Below, in pieces: positions 1 to 9,079 of a stretch of 64,000 nucleotides of DNA. This stretch comes from Alkaliphilus serpentinus (GTDB lineage: Bacteria > Bacillota > Clostridia > Peptostreptococcales > Natronincolaceae), in assembly GCF_009017255.1 (NCBI RefSeq), contig NZ_WBZB01000014.1, forward strand, positions 1 through 64,000. The letters are read 5' to 3'. Under the pieces are notes generated by a model, which saw nothing but the letters and a program-made list of their open reading frames with translations, had not been told where the DNA came from and ran no database searches. Numbering within the stretch: position 1 is the first letter of the stretch; every line of letters begins with the position of its first letter. The position numbers and the translations under genes were made by a program.

Positions 1-122
1 GAGCTTAGGATGAATTAACAAATCGGCTCCAGATATAATAAATTCAAATTCTTCGTATTTCTAAGAAAAACGGAGATATATAAAGAATAAATTTCAAAGA
101 AAGAGATAGGGAGGAGATATAT

Positions 123-2756
123 TTGAAGGATATAGAAATATTCAAAAGGGATATTAACCAGGTATTAGAAGAATTAAAGGTTGACCCAGACATCGGATTA
201 AGGGATGAGGAGATCTCCAAAAGAAGAGAAAAATATGGCGAGAATGCTCTAACTAAAAAAAAGGGCCAGTCACTGTTGATGAAGTTTATCAATCAGTTTA
301 AAAACTTTATGGTGATTATATTACTGATAGCTGCAGTAGTTTCCGGCTCCCTAGGTGAAATAAAGGATTCAATCATCATTGCCATTGTAGTAATCTTAAA
401 TGCTATTTTAGGACTCATTCAAGAAAACAAAGCAGAAAAATCCTTAGAGGCTTTGAAAAATATGACTACACCCTTAACCAAGGTAATGAGAAATAGCAAA
501 CTGATTCAGATAAAGTCTCCTGAGCTAGTACCCGGGGATATTGTCATTATCGAAAGCGGCGATTATATCCCCGCCGATGGAAGAATATTGGAGGAATCAA
601 GCTTAAAGATAGAAGAATCAGCTCTAACAGGGGAATCCCTTCCAGTTGATAAGAATACAGAAGTGCCGGAGGGAGATAAGGTTCCTTTAGGTGACAGAAA
701 AAACATGGTTTATTCCACCAGTATGGTAACCCACGGGAGGGGTAAAATTGTTGTTACCAATACAGGAATGGATACTGAAATCGGGAAAATTGCAAAGATG
801 CTTGAAGCCGAAGAAAAGGTTAAAACCCCCTTACAAATAAAGCTGGAGGAGCTAGGGAAATACTTAGGGATACTAGCCCTATCGGTATGTGTTGTGATCT
901 TCTTATTGGGTTATTTTCAAGGAAGACCGCCATTAGATATGTTTATGTTGGCTGTATCCTTGGCAGTAGCCGCAATTCCTGAGGGTTTGCCTGCAATTGT
1001 AACCATTGTACTATCCTTAGGGGTGCAAAGGATGATTAAGAAGAATGCCATTGTAAGGAGATTGCCAGCTGTTGAAACCTTAGGAACAGCATCTATTATT
1101 TGCTCCGATAAAACCGGAACCTTAACCCAAAACAAAATGACGGTAACAAAGCTATATGTCTATGACGAATTAGTAGATGCAGTAAATATCAAAGATATAA
1201 GTGATGCTACATCAAATAAAGTTGTTGAAATCGGTCTCCTCTGCAATGATGCCTCCATTTCCCAAGAAGGTGGAGAGAAGAAGGCAATTGGTGACCCCAC
1301 AGAAACAGCACTGGTGGTACTAGCCCTTCAGAAGGGGCTACTAAAGAAGGAGCAGGAGGAGCTCAAGCCTAGAGTTAACGAAATTCCCTTTGATTCTGAT
1401 AGAAAGCTGATGTCTACTATACATGAGACAGATGAGGGTTTACAGGTGTTTACTAAGGGAGCCCCCGATATTCTATTGGAGAGATGTAATAGGATTCTAA
1501 TAAATCTTGAAGTAAAACCATTAACCGATGAAATAAAGGAAAAAATCAAGGCTTCTAATATAGGGATGGCCAATGAGGCCCTAAGGGTTTTAGCCTTTGC
1601 CTTTAGAGAGATTCAAGAGGCTCCTGAAAATCCCACCTCCGACAATATAGAGAAGGACTTGGTATTCGTTGGTCTAGTAGGAATGATTGACCCCCCAAGG
1701 GAAGAGGTGAAGGAGGCAGTTAAGAAATGTAGAATGGCTGGTATAAGGCCCATTATGATCACAGGAGATTACAAGCTGACGGCCCTAACCATCGGAAAAG
1801 AGCTAGGGATCCTGGAGGAAGGAAGCTCGGCAATTGAAGGAAAAGAGCTGGATGATTTATCTGATGATGAACTGATTAAAAACATCCACAAATATTCCAT
1901 ATATGCTAGGGTTTCTCCTGAGCATAAGGTTAGAATCGTAAAGGCCTGGCAAGCCAATGGTAGAATTGTTGCAATGACAGGAGATGGAGTAAATGATGCA
2001 CCATCCCTGAAAACTGCCAATATAGGTTGTGCAATGGGTATAACAGGTACGGATGTCTCAAAGGAAGCTGCAGATATCATATTAACCGATGATAATTTTG
2101 CAACCATTGTTGCAGCGGTTGAAGAGGGTAGAAATATTTATGCCAACATTAAAAAATCTATACATTATCTATTATCCTGTAATATTGGAGAGATCGTTGC
2201 ATTGTTCATAGCCCTTGTGCTAAATATTCCTAGCCCTTTAATTCCAATACATATTTTATGGATTAATCTAGTTACCGATAGCTTACCAGCCCTATCCTTA
2301 GGGATAGATCCCCCTGAGGCAGATATTATGAGTAAAAAGCCCAGGGATCCAAAGGAAAGTATTTTTTCTGAGAAGCTTGGATTTTTTATAGGAATAAGAG
2401 GAGTAATCATTGGATTGGTAACATTAATGGCCTTTTATACTGGATGGAATCATAGTGTAGAGGTGGGAAGAACAATGGCTTTCTTATCTTTAGCCTTCGC
2501 CCAGTTTGGGAACAGCATCAGTGTAAGGTCCTTAGATAAATCTTTATTGAAGATTGGAATCTTTAGTAATAGACATTTAATTGGTGCCATCTTTATTTCT
2601 TCAGTCTTGATGCTAACTGTTTTATTTGTACCTTTCCTAAGAAATGTCTTCGATCTAGCACTATTAAACTCAAACCAATGGATGATGGTAATTCTGTATT
2701 CGTTGATTCCATTAACAGCTGGGGAGATATTAAAACAACTGGTAAAATCTAAATAA
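123..2756 (+). CDS. P-type Ca2+-transporting ATPase (type IIA)
   Basis: Membrane pump of about 877 residues, the usual length for bacterial SERCA/PMCA-like ATPases, expected to export Ca2+ using ATP. In order I see an N-terminal cation-ATPase domain, the TGES actuator motif (near 168), the TM4 motif PEGLP that forms part of the Ca2+ site, the phosphorylation motif DKTGTLT (Asp about 329), KGAPD in the nucleotide-binding domain, TGDGVNDAP (Asp about 621), and the TM6 motif NLVTDSLPA with its N..D ligands. The start is TTG, placed just after a GGGAGGAG ribosome binding site. Cytosine deaminase follows 37 bp downstream. Ca2+ is inferred from the TM4/TM6 residues; Mn2+ is possible. Confidence 0.93.
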   Translation: MKDIEIFKRDINQVLEELKVDPDIGLRDEEISKRREKYGENALTKKKGQSLLMKFINQFKNFMVIILLIAAVVSGSLGEIKDSIIIAIVVILNAILGLIQENKAEKSLEALKNMTTPLTKVMRNSKLIQIKSPELVPGDIVIIESGDYIPADGRILEESSLKIEESALTGESLPVDKNTEVPEGDKVPLGDRKNMVYSTSMVTHGRGKIVVTNTGMDTEIGKIAKMLEAEEKVKTPLQIKLEELGKYLGILALSVCVVIFLLGYFQGRPPLDMFMLAVSLAVAAIPEGLPAIVTIVLSLGVQRMIKKNAIVRRLPAVETLGTASIICSDKTGTLTQNKMTVTKLYVYDELVDAVNIKDISDATSNKVVEIGLLCNDASISQEGGEKKAIGDPTETALVVLALQKGLLKKEQEELKPRVNEIPFDSDRKLMSTIHETDEGLQVFTKGAPDILLERCNRILINLEVKPLTDEIKEKIKASNIGMANEALRVLAFAFREIQEAPENPTSDNIEKDLVFVGLVGMIDPPREEVKEAVKKCRMAGIRPIMITGDYKLTALTIGKELGILEEGSSAIEGKELDDLSDDELIKNIHKYSIYARVSPEHKVRIVKAWQANGRIVAMTGDGVNDAPSLKTANIGCAMGITGTDVSKEAADIILTDDNFATIVAAVEEGRNIYANIKKSIHYLLSCNIGEIVALFIALVLNIPSPLIPIHILWINLVTDSLPALSLGIDPPEADIMSKKPRDPKESIFSEKLGFFIGIRGVIIGLVTLMAFYTGWNHSVEVGRTMAFLSLAFAQFGNSISVRSLDKSLLKIGIFSNRHLIGAIFISSVLMLTVLFVPFLRNVFDLALLNSNQWMMVILYSLIPLTAGEILKQLVKSK

Positions 2757-2793
2757 CCTTAAACACAATAATAGTAGTTCATAGGAGGATATC

Positions 2794-4077
2794 ATGATAT
2801 ATGATTTAATCATAAAAAATGCTAAGTTAATAAATTATAATAACCTAGTGGATATAGCCATAAGTAATGGTCAGTTTAGCATAATCGGTAACAATTTAGA
2901 GCTACCCAGTAATCAAGTAATTGATGCTGAGGGCTGCCTTGTAATTCCGCCATATGTTCAATCCCATGTCCACTTAGATAGTGCCTTGACTTCAGGTGAG
3001 CCAAAATACAACCAAAGGGGAACCCTTTATGAGGGTATTGAAATATGGTCTGAAAGAAGAAAATCAATAACTAAGGAAGATATCATCACTAGAGCTACTG
3101 AAGCGATAAGATGGCATATTGGACAGGGAATTTTACATTTAAGATCCCATGTAGATATCAGTGACCCAAATTTAACTGCAGTTAAGGCATTGCTTGAGGT
3201 AAAGGAAAAAATGATGCCCTATATTACCCTGCAGTTGGTGGGATTTCCTCAAGAGGGAATTATGGACTACCCTAAAGCAGAAGAGCTTATGGAGGAGGCC
3301 TTAAAGCTGGGAATTGATGCTGTTGGAGGAGCCCCCCACTTAGAGTTTACAAGGGAGGACGGCATCGAGTCTATAAGGCGGATTTTTAAGCTTGCAGAAA
3401 AGTACGATAAATTAATTGATATTCATTGTGACGAAACAGATGATGAACAATCAAGATTTTTAGAAGTTGTAGCAGCTAACGCTATCAGAAGGGGTTTTCA
3501 TCAGCGGGTAACTGCTAGCCATACAACAGCTATGCACTCCTACAACAATCCATATGCTGCAAAGGTTTTAGGTCTTTGTAAAAAATCGAAAATCAACTTC
3601 ATAGCCAATCCCTTATCAAATATCACCCTACAGGGAAGGTTTGATACTTATCCCAAAAGAAGGGGTATAACGAGAGTAAAGGAAATTTCGGAGCTAGGGA
3701 TCAATATAAGCCTAGGACATGATAATATTATGGACCCCTTCTATGGCTTGGGTACAGGAAATATGCTTCAGGTTGCAAATATGTGTATACACATCAGCCA
3801 ACTAACAGGATTTAATGAGATAGAGAGGGTTTTTGATATGATAACCCATAATGGTGCTAAAACATTAAATATTGAAAGTAATTATGGGATAGAGATTGGA
3901 AAACCAGCAAGCTTAGTTATTTTAGATGCTATAGACCAAGTGGATGCTTTAAGGAGAATGGCAGTGGCCAAGACGGTTATAAGCAAAGGGGAGGTTGTTG
4001 CTGAAACACCTCCCCTAAGGACAACCGTTACCATCAATAAAAAAACTGAAGTGGTAAGCTACCGAAAGATTCAGTAG
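2794..4077 (+). CDS. codA: Cytosine deaminase / CodA-type amidohydrolase
   Basis: Amidohydrolase-superfamily enzyme of 427 residues, the CodA length, expected to hydrolyse cytosine to uracil and ammonia in pyrimidine salvage. Metal-binding motifs are present in family order: HVH (His58, His60), the HCDETDDEQ stretch near 211 with the third His and catalytic Glu, and GHDNIMDP near 312 carrying the last Asp. An AGGAGG site lies just before ATG. It follows the P-ATPase by 37 bp, with no clear terminator between, and is convergent with the next gene. A related substrate such as isoguanine or creatinine cannot be excluded. Confidence 0.88.
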   Translation: MIYDLIIKNAKLINYNNLVDIAISNGQFSIIGNNLELPSNQVIDAEGCLVIPPYVQSHVHLDSALTSGEPKYNQRGTLYEGIEIWSERRKSITKEDIITRATEAIRWHIGQGILHLRSHVDISDPNLTAVKALLEVKEKMMPYITLQLVGFPQEGIMDYPKAEELMEEALKLGIDAVGGAPHLEFTREDGIESIRRIFKLAEKYDKLIDIHCDETDDEQSRFLEVVAANAIRRGFHQRVTASHTTAMHSYNNPYAAKVLGLCKKSKINFIANPLSNITLQGRFDTYPKRRGITRVKEISELGINISLGHDNIMDPFYGLGTGNMLQVANMCIHISQLTGFNEIERVFDMITHNGAKTLNIESNYGIEIGKPASLVILDAIDQVDALRRMAVAKTVISKGEVVAETPPLRTTVTINKKTEVVSYRKIQ

Positions 4078-4081
4078 CCTA

Positions 4082-4774
4082 CTAAGGGAGTGGTTTTCGA
4101 ATTTCATCGCAGGCTAATCCGCAGGAACAACGCCTCAAACCTAATAATAAGGAATAAGAAGGCGGGAATTCTTCGTTAACCCTCTTAACCTCTTGGGCAA
4201 AGGCCTCTTTATCTGGAGGAACAGGCTTTAATGCATTTGCCTTCTCTTGACTATCGATGGATGCCCCTGGGGGAACAAAGCTATTTTTAGGAATGGTAAC
4301 ACCATTGGTTACAACGGAGTTTGAAGATACATACACACCTTCTTTAAGGTGGGCATTAAAAACAATAGAATTAAAGCCTATAAAGCAGTTATCCTCAATG
4401 TAACACGGCCCATGAATTGTAGAGCCATGGGCGCAGGACACACCATTTCCAATGAATATTGAATATAGCTTATTCTGTACTTTTACTCTTTCATCCTTGA
4501 GGCCATGGAGGATGACTCCATCTTGCAAATTGGTGTTTTTGCCAATATAGAAGGGATACCCTTCATCAGCTCTAATAGATACATTTGGTGCTATAAACAC
4601 ATTTTCATCTATTGTAACTGCCCCTATTATACTAGAGAAGGGTCCTACAAAGCTGGAGCTATGTATCCTTGGATAGTAAGAATAGGGAGCAAAGGAGGTT
4701 AGGGGGTTGGGGCTTATAAAGGCAGCATAAATGTTAAAGGGATAGATGCCCTGAAGGTTCATAAATCTACTCAT
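4082..4774 (-). CDS. Gamma-class carbonic-anhydrase-like hexapeptide-repeat protein
   Basis: Left-handed beta-helix protein of about 230 residues built from hexapeptide repeats. The three zinc-ligand histidines expected of a gamma carbonic anhydrase are visible: one in QDGVILHGL and two in CAHGSTIHGP, which resembles the CamH subclass. A C-terminal tail after the helix is rich in Cys (CSCGLAC). ATG at 4774 is preferred because GAGGTG lies just upstream; an upstream TTG would overlap that site. The gene converges on cytosine deaminase, whose stop is only 4 bp away. CO2 hydration is inferred; some family members are inactive or have other roles. Confidence 0.8.
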   Translation of the reverse strand: MSRFMNLQGIYPFNIYAAFISPNPLTSFAPYSYYPRIHSSSFVGPFSSIIGAVTIDENVFIAPNVSIRADEGYPFYIGKNTNLQDGVILHGLKDERVKVQNKLYSIFIGNGVSCAHGSTIHGPCYIEDNCFIGFNSIVFNAHLKEGVYVSSNSVVTNGVTIPKNSFVPPGASIDSQEKANALKPVPPDKEAFAQEVKRVNEEFPPSYSLLLGLRRCSCGLACDEIRKPLP

Positions 4775-4974
4775 AAATACACCTCGATTCAAATTAATGA
4801 TGATTATATAATATGAAGTTTAACAATTAAAGGTGAAGGATATAACCTTTAAAAGAAGGATGGTAGGCTATAGGTCTTGCAATAGATCCATAAACTGCAC
4901 CCATCTTGTATGACAATTAATGAATTCATACAAATTTGCCACATTTTCAACATAGTTATTCCAAATTCCTCTCC

Positions 4975-4980
4975 TATAAT
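4975..4980 (+). promoter_or_regulatory. Putative -10 box (TATAAT)
   Basis: A perfect TATAAT lies about 40 bp before the start of the exported coiled-coil gene. No good -35 hexamer is seen 17 bp upstream, so this could be an activator-dependent promoter, perhaps of the adjacent two-component system. Confidence 0.35.
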
Positions 4981-5020
4981 AAGGTTGTAACACAAATCAA
5001 TTTTAAAGGAGAGATGAAAT

Positions 5021-5572
5021 ATGAAAAGAATAATTGCAATGGTTTTGATGGTGTGTATAGTTGCTTTAGGAGGGGGTAGTGTATATGCCCACACTGTAGA
5101 AGAAGCGACGCCATTAGAGGAGAACCTAAATGTCTTTGAAGGAGAGGGTGGATTTAAAGGGCAGAGAGGACAAAGAAGGTTTGACATTATAAAAGAGCTA
5201 CGTGATGAAATACAGCAATTGAACCAGCTTAAAATTCAAAGATTAGAGCTAAAAATTGAAGTGACTGAAAGACAAGGTACAATTCTTGATTTAACCATTA
5301 ATGCCAGAGAAAATCAAATGAAGGAAGAGCTTCAACAGGCAAAAGAAGTAAGACAAGAGATAAAAGACATTCATGATCAGTTGAAAGAATATAGAGAAGA
5401 AGTGAAGGCGGAAGTAGAAAGCTTTAGAGAAGCTGTAAAAAATCATGAAATAGAAGAGGCAAGGGAGCACATTGAGAATATCATCAACATTAAGACCACA
5501 ATCAATAGTATGATTTCTGAAAAGATTCTTTTATTGGATGAGATCATAGAAATTTTAACTGTTGAAATTTAA
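5021..5572 (+). CDS. Exported coiled-coil protein of unknown function
   Basis: I do not recognise a named family. The 183-residue product begins with a clear signal peptide (KR, hydrophobic run, cleavage probably after VYA near residue 23). A Gly-rich linker follows, then from about residue 53 to the end an almost uninterrupted charged helical region rich in E, K, R and Q, predicted to be coiled coil. The overall design recalls the small helical Spy/CpxP-type extracytoplasmic chaperones, but no LTxxQ motif is present. Ribosome binding site AAAGGAGAG precedes ATG. A strong hairpin separates it from a response regulator/kinase pair, so it may be a target or accessory of that system. Confidence 0.7.
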   Translation: MKRIIAMVLMVCIVALGGGSVYAHTVEEATPLEENLNVFEGEGGFKGQRGQRRFDIIKELRDEIQQLNQLKIQRLELKIEVTERQGTILDLTINARENQMKEELQQAKEVRQEIKDIHDQLKEYREEVKAEVESFREAVKNHEIEEAREHIENIINIKTTINSMISEKILLLDEIIEILTVEI

Positions 5573-5611
5573 GGTAAGGATTACAGATGATCTTAAAATA
5601 AAATTATCATA

Positions 5612-5637
5612 GGAGATAGGGGAACCTATCTCCCTTT
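5612..5637 (+). terminator. Hairpin, probable weak terminator
   Basis: Nine-bp perfect stem GGAGATAGG / CCTATCTCC with a GGAA tetraloop, followed by CTTTACTT rather than a full U-run. It may attenuate transcription from the exported coiled-coil gene into the response regulator. Confidence 0.55.
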
Positions 5638-5685
5638 ACTTAAGAGGCTGGCTTTATATATAATAAACTTATAGGGGGGTGTCTG

Positions 5686-6360
5686 ATGAAGAAGATTTTC
5701 GTTGTAGAGGATGAATTTAATATTCGGGATCTTATTAAAAGGTATCTCGAAAAGGAAGGCTATAATGTTATAACCTTTCAAGATGGCACTTTAATATTAC
5801 AAGAAATCAAAAGATTGAAGCCAGATCTTTTAGTGTTGGATATAATGCTACCAGGTATTAATGGCTTAGAGCTTTGTAAGGAGATAAGAAAGGAAAGCAA
5901 TATACCCATCATATTCGTATCAGCCCGTGATGAAGAGTTTGATAGAATTTTAGGATTAGAAATTGGTGGGGATGACTATCTATCAAAGCCCTTTAGCCCA
6001 AGGGAACTGGTGGCCAGAGTTAAGAACATCTTTAGACGGTTGCAAACTGCTATTATAGAAGACAAGGAAATTGAAGTTAAGGATATTAAGCTTTTTACAA
6101 GTAGACGATATGTAGAATGTAATGGTGAAGAGATTAAGCTGTCTAATAAAGAGTATGAACTATTTGAATTTCTATGCAAACATCAAAGCATCCCCTTTAC
6201 GAGAGAGCAGCTACAGGAGAAGGTATGGGGTTATGAGTACATCTGTGATTCAAGAATTGTAGATGACCTTGTAAAACGCCTGAGGAAAAAATTAAAGGAA
6301 AAGGAATCCTTGGTAGATATCATAACTGTATGGGGATATGGGTATAAAATAGATGGCTAA
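5686..6360 (+). CDS. OmpR/PhoB-family response regulator
   Basis: Two-domain DNA-binding response regulator of 224 residues. The receiver domain shows the acidic pair (VEDE, 8-10), phospho-acceptor Asp52 in LVLDIM, the Ser of FVSA and the Lys of LSKPF. The C-terminal half is a winged helix with the typical ending VDIITVWGYGYKI. GGGGGGTG precedes ATG. The stop overlaps the start of the histidine kinase by 8 bp, so the two are translationally coupled and are certainly partners. The signal is unknown; cell-envelope stress is a guess based on the exported coiled-coil protein just upstream. Confidence 0.93.
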   Translation: MKKIFVVEDEFNIRDLIKRYLEKEGYNVITFQDGTLILQEIKRLKPDLLVLDIMLPGINGLELCKEIRKESNIPIIFVSARDEEFDRILGLEIGGDDYLSKPFSPRELVARVKNIFRRLQTAIIEDKEIEVKDIKLFTSRRYVECNGEEIKLSNKEYELFEFLCKHQSIPFTREQLQEKVWGYEYICDSRIVDDLVKRLRKKLKEKESLVDIITVWGYGYKIDG

Positions 6361-7702
6361 GAAGGGAGGAATCGGAAAAAGTCTATTGGTGTCTTATTTT
6401 ATATTACTTCTTGCCTTTATCATTGTTACGGGATTCACCTTTAATATTCTATCCAATAGGTACTTAATCAATGAAGCAAAAAAACAAATGCTGGAGGAAG
6501 GGAAGGCCATTGCCAATAAGCTAGAGGGTTGGACCTTAACGGAAATCGGGATAAGAGATCGATTAATGGCAAGACGTGAGTTGAGATTAGCCACCTCCAA
6601 CCTTGAAGCCAAAATAATTGTCATAAATAGTGAAAGAAAGGTACTATTTGCAAATATTCAAGCAGGGGACCTATCAAAATATCAAAATATTATTAATGGT
6701 GGAAGGAGAGACCGGGACTATGTAATCTCACGTGTACCTATAAATAGCGATACTGGTAAAGCTGTAGGACAAGTTATTTTAGTAACGAAAACCCAGGATA
6801 TAAAAGCTCTTAATTGGTTAATAGGTAGGGTGCAGCTATTTAGTCTTTTGATTGCGGGGATTATAGCAATAATAATGGCATTTGCCTTTGAAAATAAAAT
6901 AACCTCACCAATAAAAAAACTAACTGGCTATATGCAAGGTTTTAATATAATCAAATCAAAGGCCTTGGAAATAAAAACAGGTGATGAAATAGAAGAGCTA
7001 GCAGAAACCTTTAATGAGCTAACCAACAAGTTAAGGGAATACGACGAGAAACAGATGCGGTTTTTGCAAAATACTTCCCATGAGCTAAAGACTCCCTTAA
7101 TGTCTATACAAGGCTATGCAGAGGCCATCAAAGAGGGGATTGTAGAGGGGGATGAAATTACAAAGAGCCTTGACATCATTATTGAGGAAAGTAAGCGACT
7201 TAAAAAAACTGTGGATGAAGTGATATACTTAACTAGATTAGAGAGTACTGAGAATAGCTCCAATAGAAAGGCAATAGATTTAGGAGATTTAGTTCATCAA
7301 TCAGTTGAAAAGGTTAGGGCAATTGCTAAAGAAGGGAATATTAGTATTTATATATCTGGCCAATATCCCGTAGCCAATATAAATGGAGATGAGATTTTAA
7401 GGGCAATAGTGAACATTTTAGGTAATTCCTTAAGGTTTGCCAATAGCCGCATCGATATAGAAGGTTCCCTTCAAAAGGGTTTTGTTGAGATTACTCTTAG
7501 AGATGATGGACCAGGCTTTAAGGAAGGAGAAGAAAAGATTGTCTTTGAACGCTTCTATAAGGGTGAAAAGGGCGGCACAGGGATTGGCTTAGCCATAGTA
7601 AAGGCCATAATCGAAGGCCATGGTGGAAGTGCAAAAGCAAAAAATGTACTACCCCATGGGGCCTGCTTTATTATACAGTTGCCTATAAGGAATGATAAAT
7701 AA
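6353..7702 (+). CDS. Membrane sensor histidine kinase
   Basis: 449-residue kinase. A first transmembrane helix (about 12-32) and a second (about 160-182) bracket a small extracytoplasmic sensor region. HAMP follows, then HisKA with phospho-acceptor His243 in TSHELKTPL, then HATPase_c with the N box (ILGNSLRFA), DDGPGF (G1) and GGTGIGLAI (G2). It overlaps the response regulator by 8 bp. The sensed ligand cannot be read from the sequence. Confidence 0.93.
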   Translation: MAKKGGIGKSLLVSYFILLLAFIIVTGFTFNILSNRYLINEAKKQMLEEGKAIANKLEGWTLTEIGIRDRLMARRELRLATSNLEAKIIVINSERKVLFANIQAGDLSKYQNIINGGRRDRDYVISRVPINSDTGKAVGQVILVTKTQDIKALNWLIGRVQLFSLLIAGIIAIIMAFAFENKITSPIKKLTGYMQGFNIIKSKALEIKTGDEIEELAETFNELTNKLREYDEKQMRFLQNTSHELKTPLMSIQGYAEAIKEGIVEGDEITKSLDIIIEESKRLKKTVDEVIYLTRLESTENSSNRKAIDLGDLVHQSVEKVRAIAKEGNISIYISGQYPVANINGDEILRAIVNILGNSLRFANSRIDIEGSLQKGFVEITLRDDGPGFKEGEEKIVFERFYKGEKGGTGIGLAIVKAIIEGHGGSAKAKNVLPHGACFIIQLPIRNDK

Positions 7703-7720
7703 GTTAGTAGAAGATGAAAA

Positions 7721-7746
7721 AACCGAGACTATTCTCGGTTATTCTC
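7721..7746. terminator. Bidirectional intrinsic terminator
   Basis: Stem AACCGAGA / TCTCGGTT with a 4-nt loop between convergent genes. On the minus strand it is followed by a run of six T and must end the kynureninase operon; on the plus strand it may end the kinase operon. Confidence 0.8.
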
Positions 7747-7762
7747 TAATAATATCTTCTTT

Positions 7763-9046
7763 TTATAGAACTGTTACCCTTTTTAAGGAATAATTCTCAT
7801 AAGCCCTATCTACAATGATTCTTTCTAAAATATCAACCAAACGATAGACCTCTTCGTAAGAAACATATAGGGCTGCAGGAGCTAATCTAATGACATTTGG
7901 CTCCCGATAATCAGGAATCACACCATTATCCCTTAAAGCTAGGCTTATTCGATAGGCCTCATCATGCTCTAGGCAAACATGACCTCCTCTACGGTGATCC
8001 TCCCGGGGGTTACCAATAGAATAGCCATATTTTGATAGCTTGGTATTAATTAAGAACATTAAATATGCTGTTATATGGAGGGATTTTTTTCGTACATTCT
8101 CTATACCAACCTCGTTGAAAAGATTTAAAACCCCGTCTAAAGGTGCCATCGAGAATATATTGTGGGTTCCGAGAAGCCATCCATTGGCATCTTTATCCTG
8201 ATCAAAATCATGGCTCATTAAAAACTGACTTTCATCTTTATTTCCAAACCAACCTTTAAGGCCTGCACTTTTATGAAAGTTCTTTTTATTAATATACATC
8301 CCTGCTGTTGCTCCAGGACCAGCATTTAAGTATTTATAAGAGCACCATACAGCAAAGTCTGGATCAATTTTTTTAAAATCGTGGGGTACAGCTCCAATCG
8401 AGTGAGCCAAATCCCAACCAATAATAATCCCCCTTTTGTGGGCTTCACTAGTAATTAGCTCCATATCTAAAAGCTGTGCACTTCTGTAAAGTACTGAGGG
8501 TAATAAAATTAACGCCACATCTTCATTCATTCTTGAGATTATGTCCTCTTCAGAGATAGTACGACCATCTCTACTTTTAATCTTTGTTAAGACATCCTCA
8601 GGCTTGTACCCCTTAAGCTCAATAATACTTTTTAAAGCATAGATATCTGTTGGAAAGTTTAGTTCATCCACAACAATCTTATATCGTTCCTTTGTAGGCT
8701 GATAGAAGGTAGCTGCTGCCTGATGAATATTGGTGGTAATACTACCCATTACGATGATTTCTTCAGTATCTGCATTTATTAAAGGCTTCAGTTTTTCCGC
8801 AATAATTTTCGAAAAGCTAAAATACCGACCATTCTCAGCTCCCCAAATTTTAATTGCCTCCTTACGCCATACATTAAAAGCCTTTAATAAAGCTTCTTCG
8901 GCGTCCTTCGAGCATAACCCAAGGGAGTTTCCATCCATGTAGATTTCATCTTCATTTAAATAGAATCTATCTCTAAGGTAATGAAGAGTATCCAACCTAT
9001 CTAATTCCTTCGCAAAGTCTAATCCATCCCTAAAGCTATAGTCCAT
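7763..9046 (-). CDS. kynU: Kynureninase
   Basis: PLP-dependent enzyme of 427 residues, expected to cleave kynurenine (or 3-hydroxykynurenine) to anthranilate and alanine. The Schiff-base Lys is Lys238 in the family signature WCSYKYLNAGPG; the cofactor Asp is in GWDLAHSIG, and the N-terminal YMDGNSLG motif is present. An AGGAGGT site precedes ATG. It is second in a minus-strand operon, 33 bp after a PLP-fold/GNAT fusion. No other kynurenine-pathway gene (dioxygenase, formamidase) is in this window, so tryptophan breakdown here is inferred from this gene alone. Confidence 0.92.
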   Translation of the reverse strand: MDYSFRDGLDFAKELDRLDTLHYLRDRFYLNEDEIYMDGNSLGLCSKDAEEALLKAFNVWRKEAIKIWGAENGRYFSFSKIIAEKLKPLINADTEEIIVMGSITTNIHQAAATFYQPTKERYKIVVDELNFPTDIYALKSIIELKGYKPEDVLTKIKSRDGRTISEEDIISRMNEDVALILLPSVLYRSAQLLDMELITSEAHKRGIIIGWDLAHSIGAVPHDFKKIDPDFAVWCSYKYLNAGPGATAGMYINKKNFHKSAGLKGWFGNKDESQFLMSHDFDQDKDANGWLLGTHNIFSMAPLDGVLNLFNEVGIENVRKKSLHITAYLMFLINTKLSKYGYSIGNPREDHRRGGHVCLEHDEAYRISLALRDNGVIPDYREPNVIRLAPAALYVSYEEVYRLVDILERIIVDRAYENYSLKRVTVL

Positions 9047-9079
9047 TAATCTACCTCCTTAAAAGTTGTATACTTTTTA

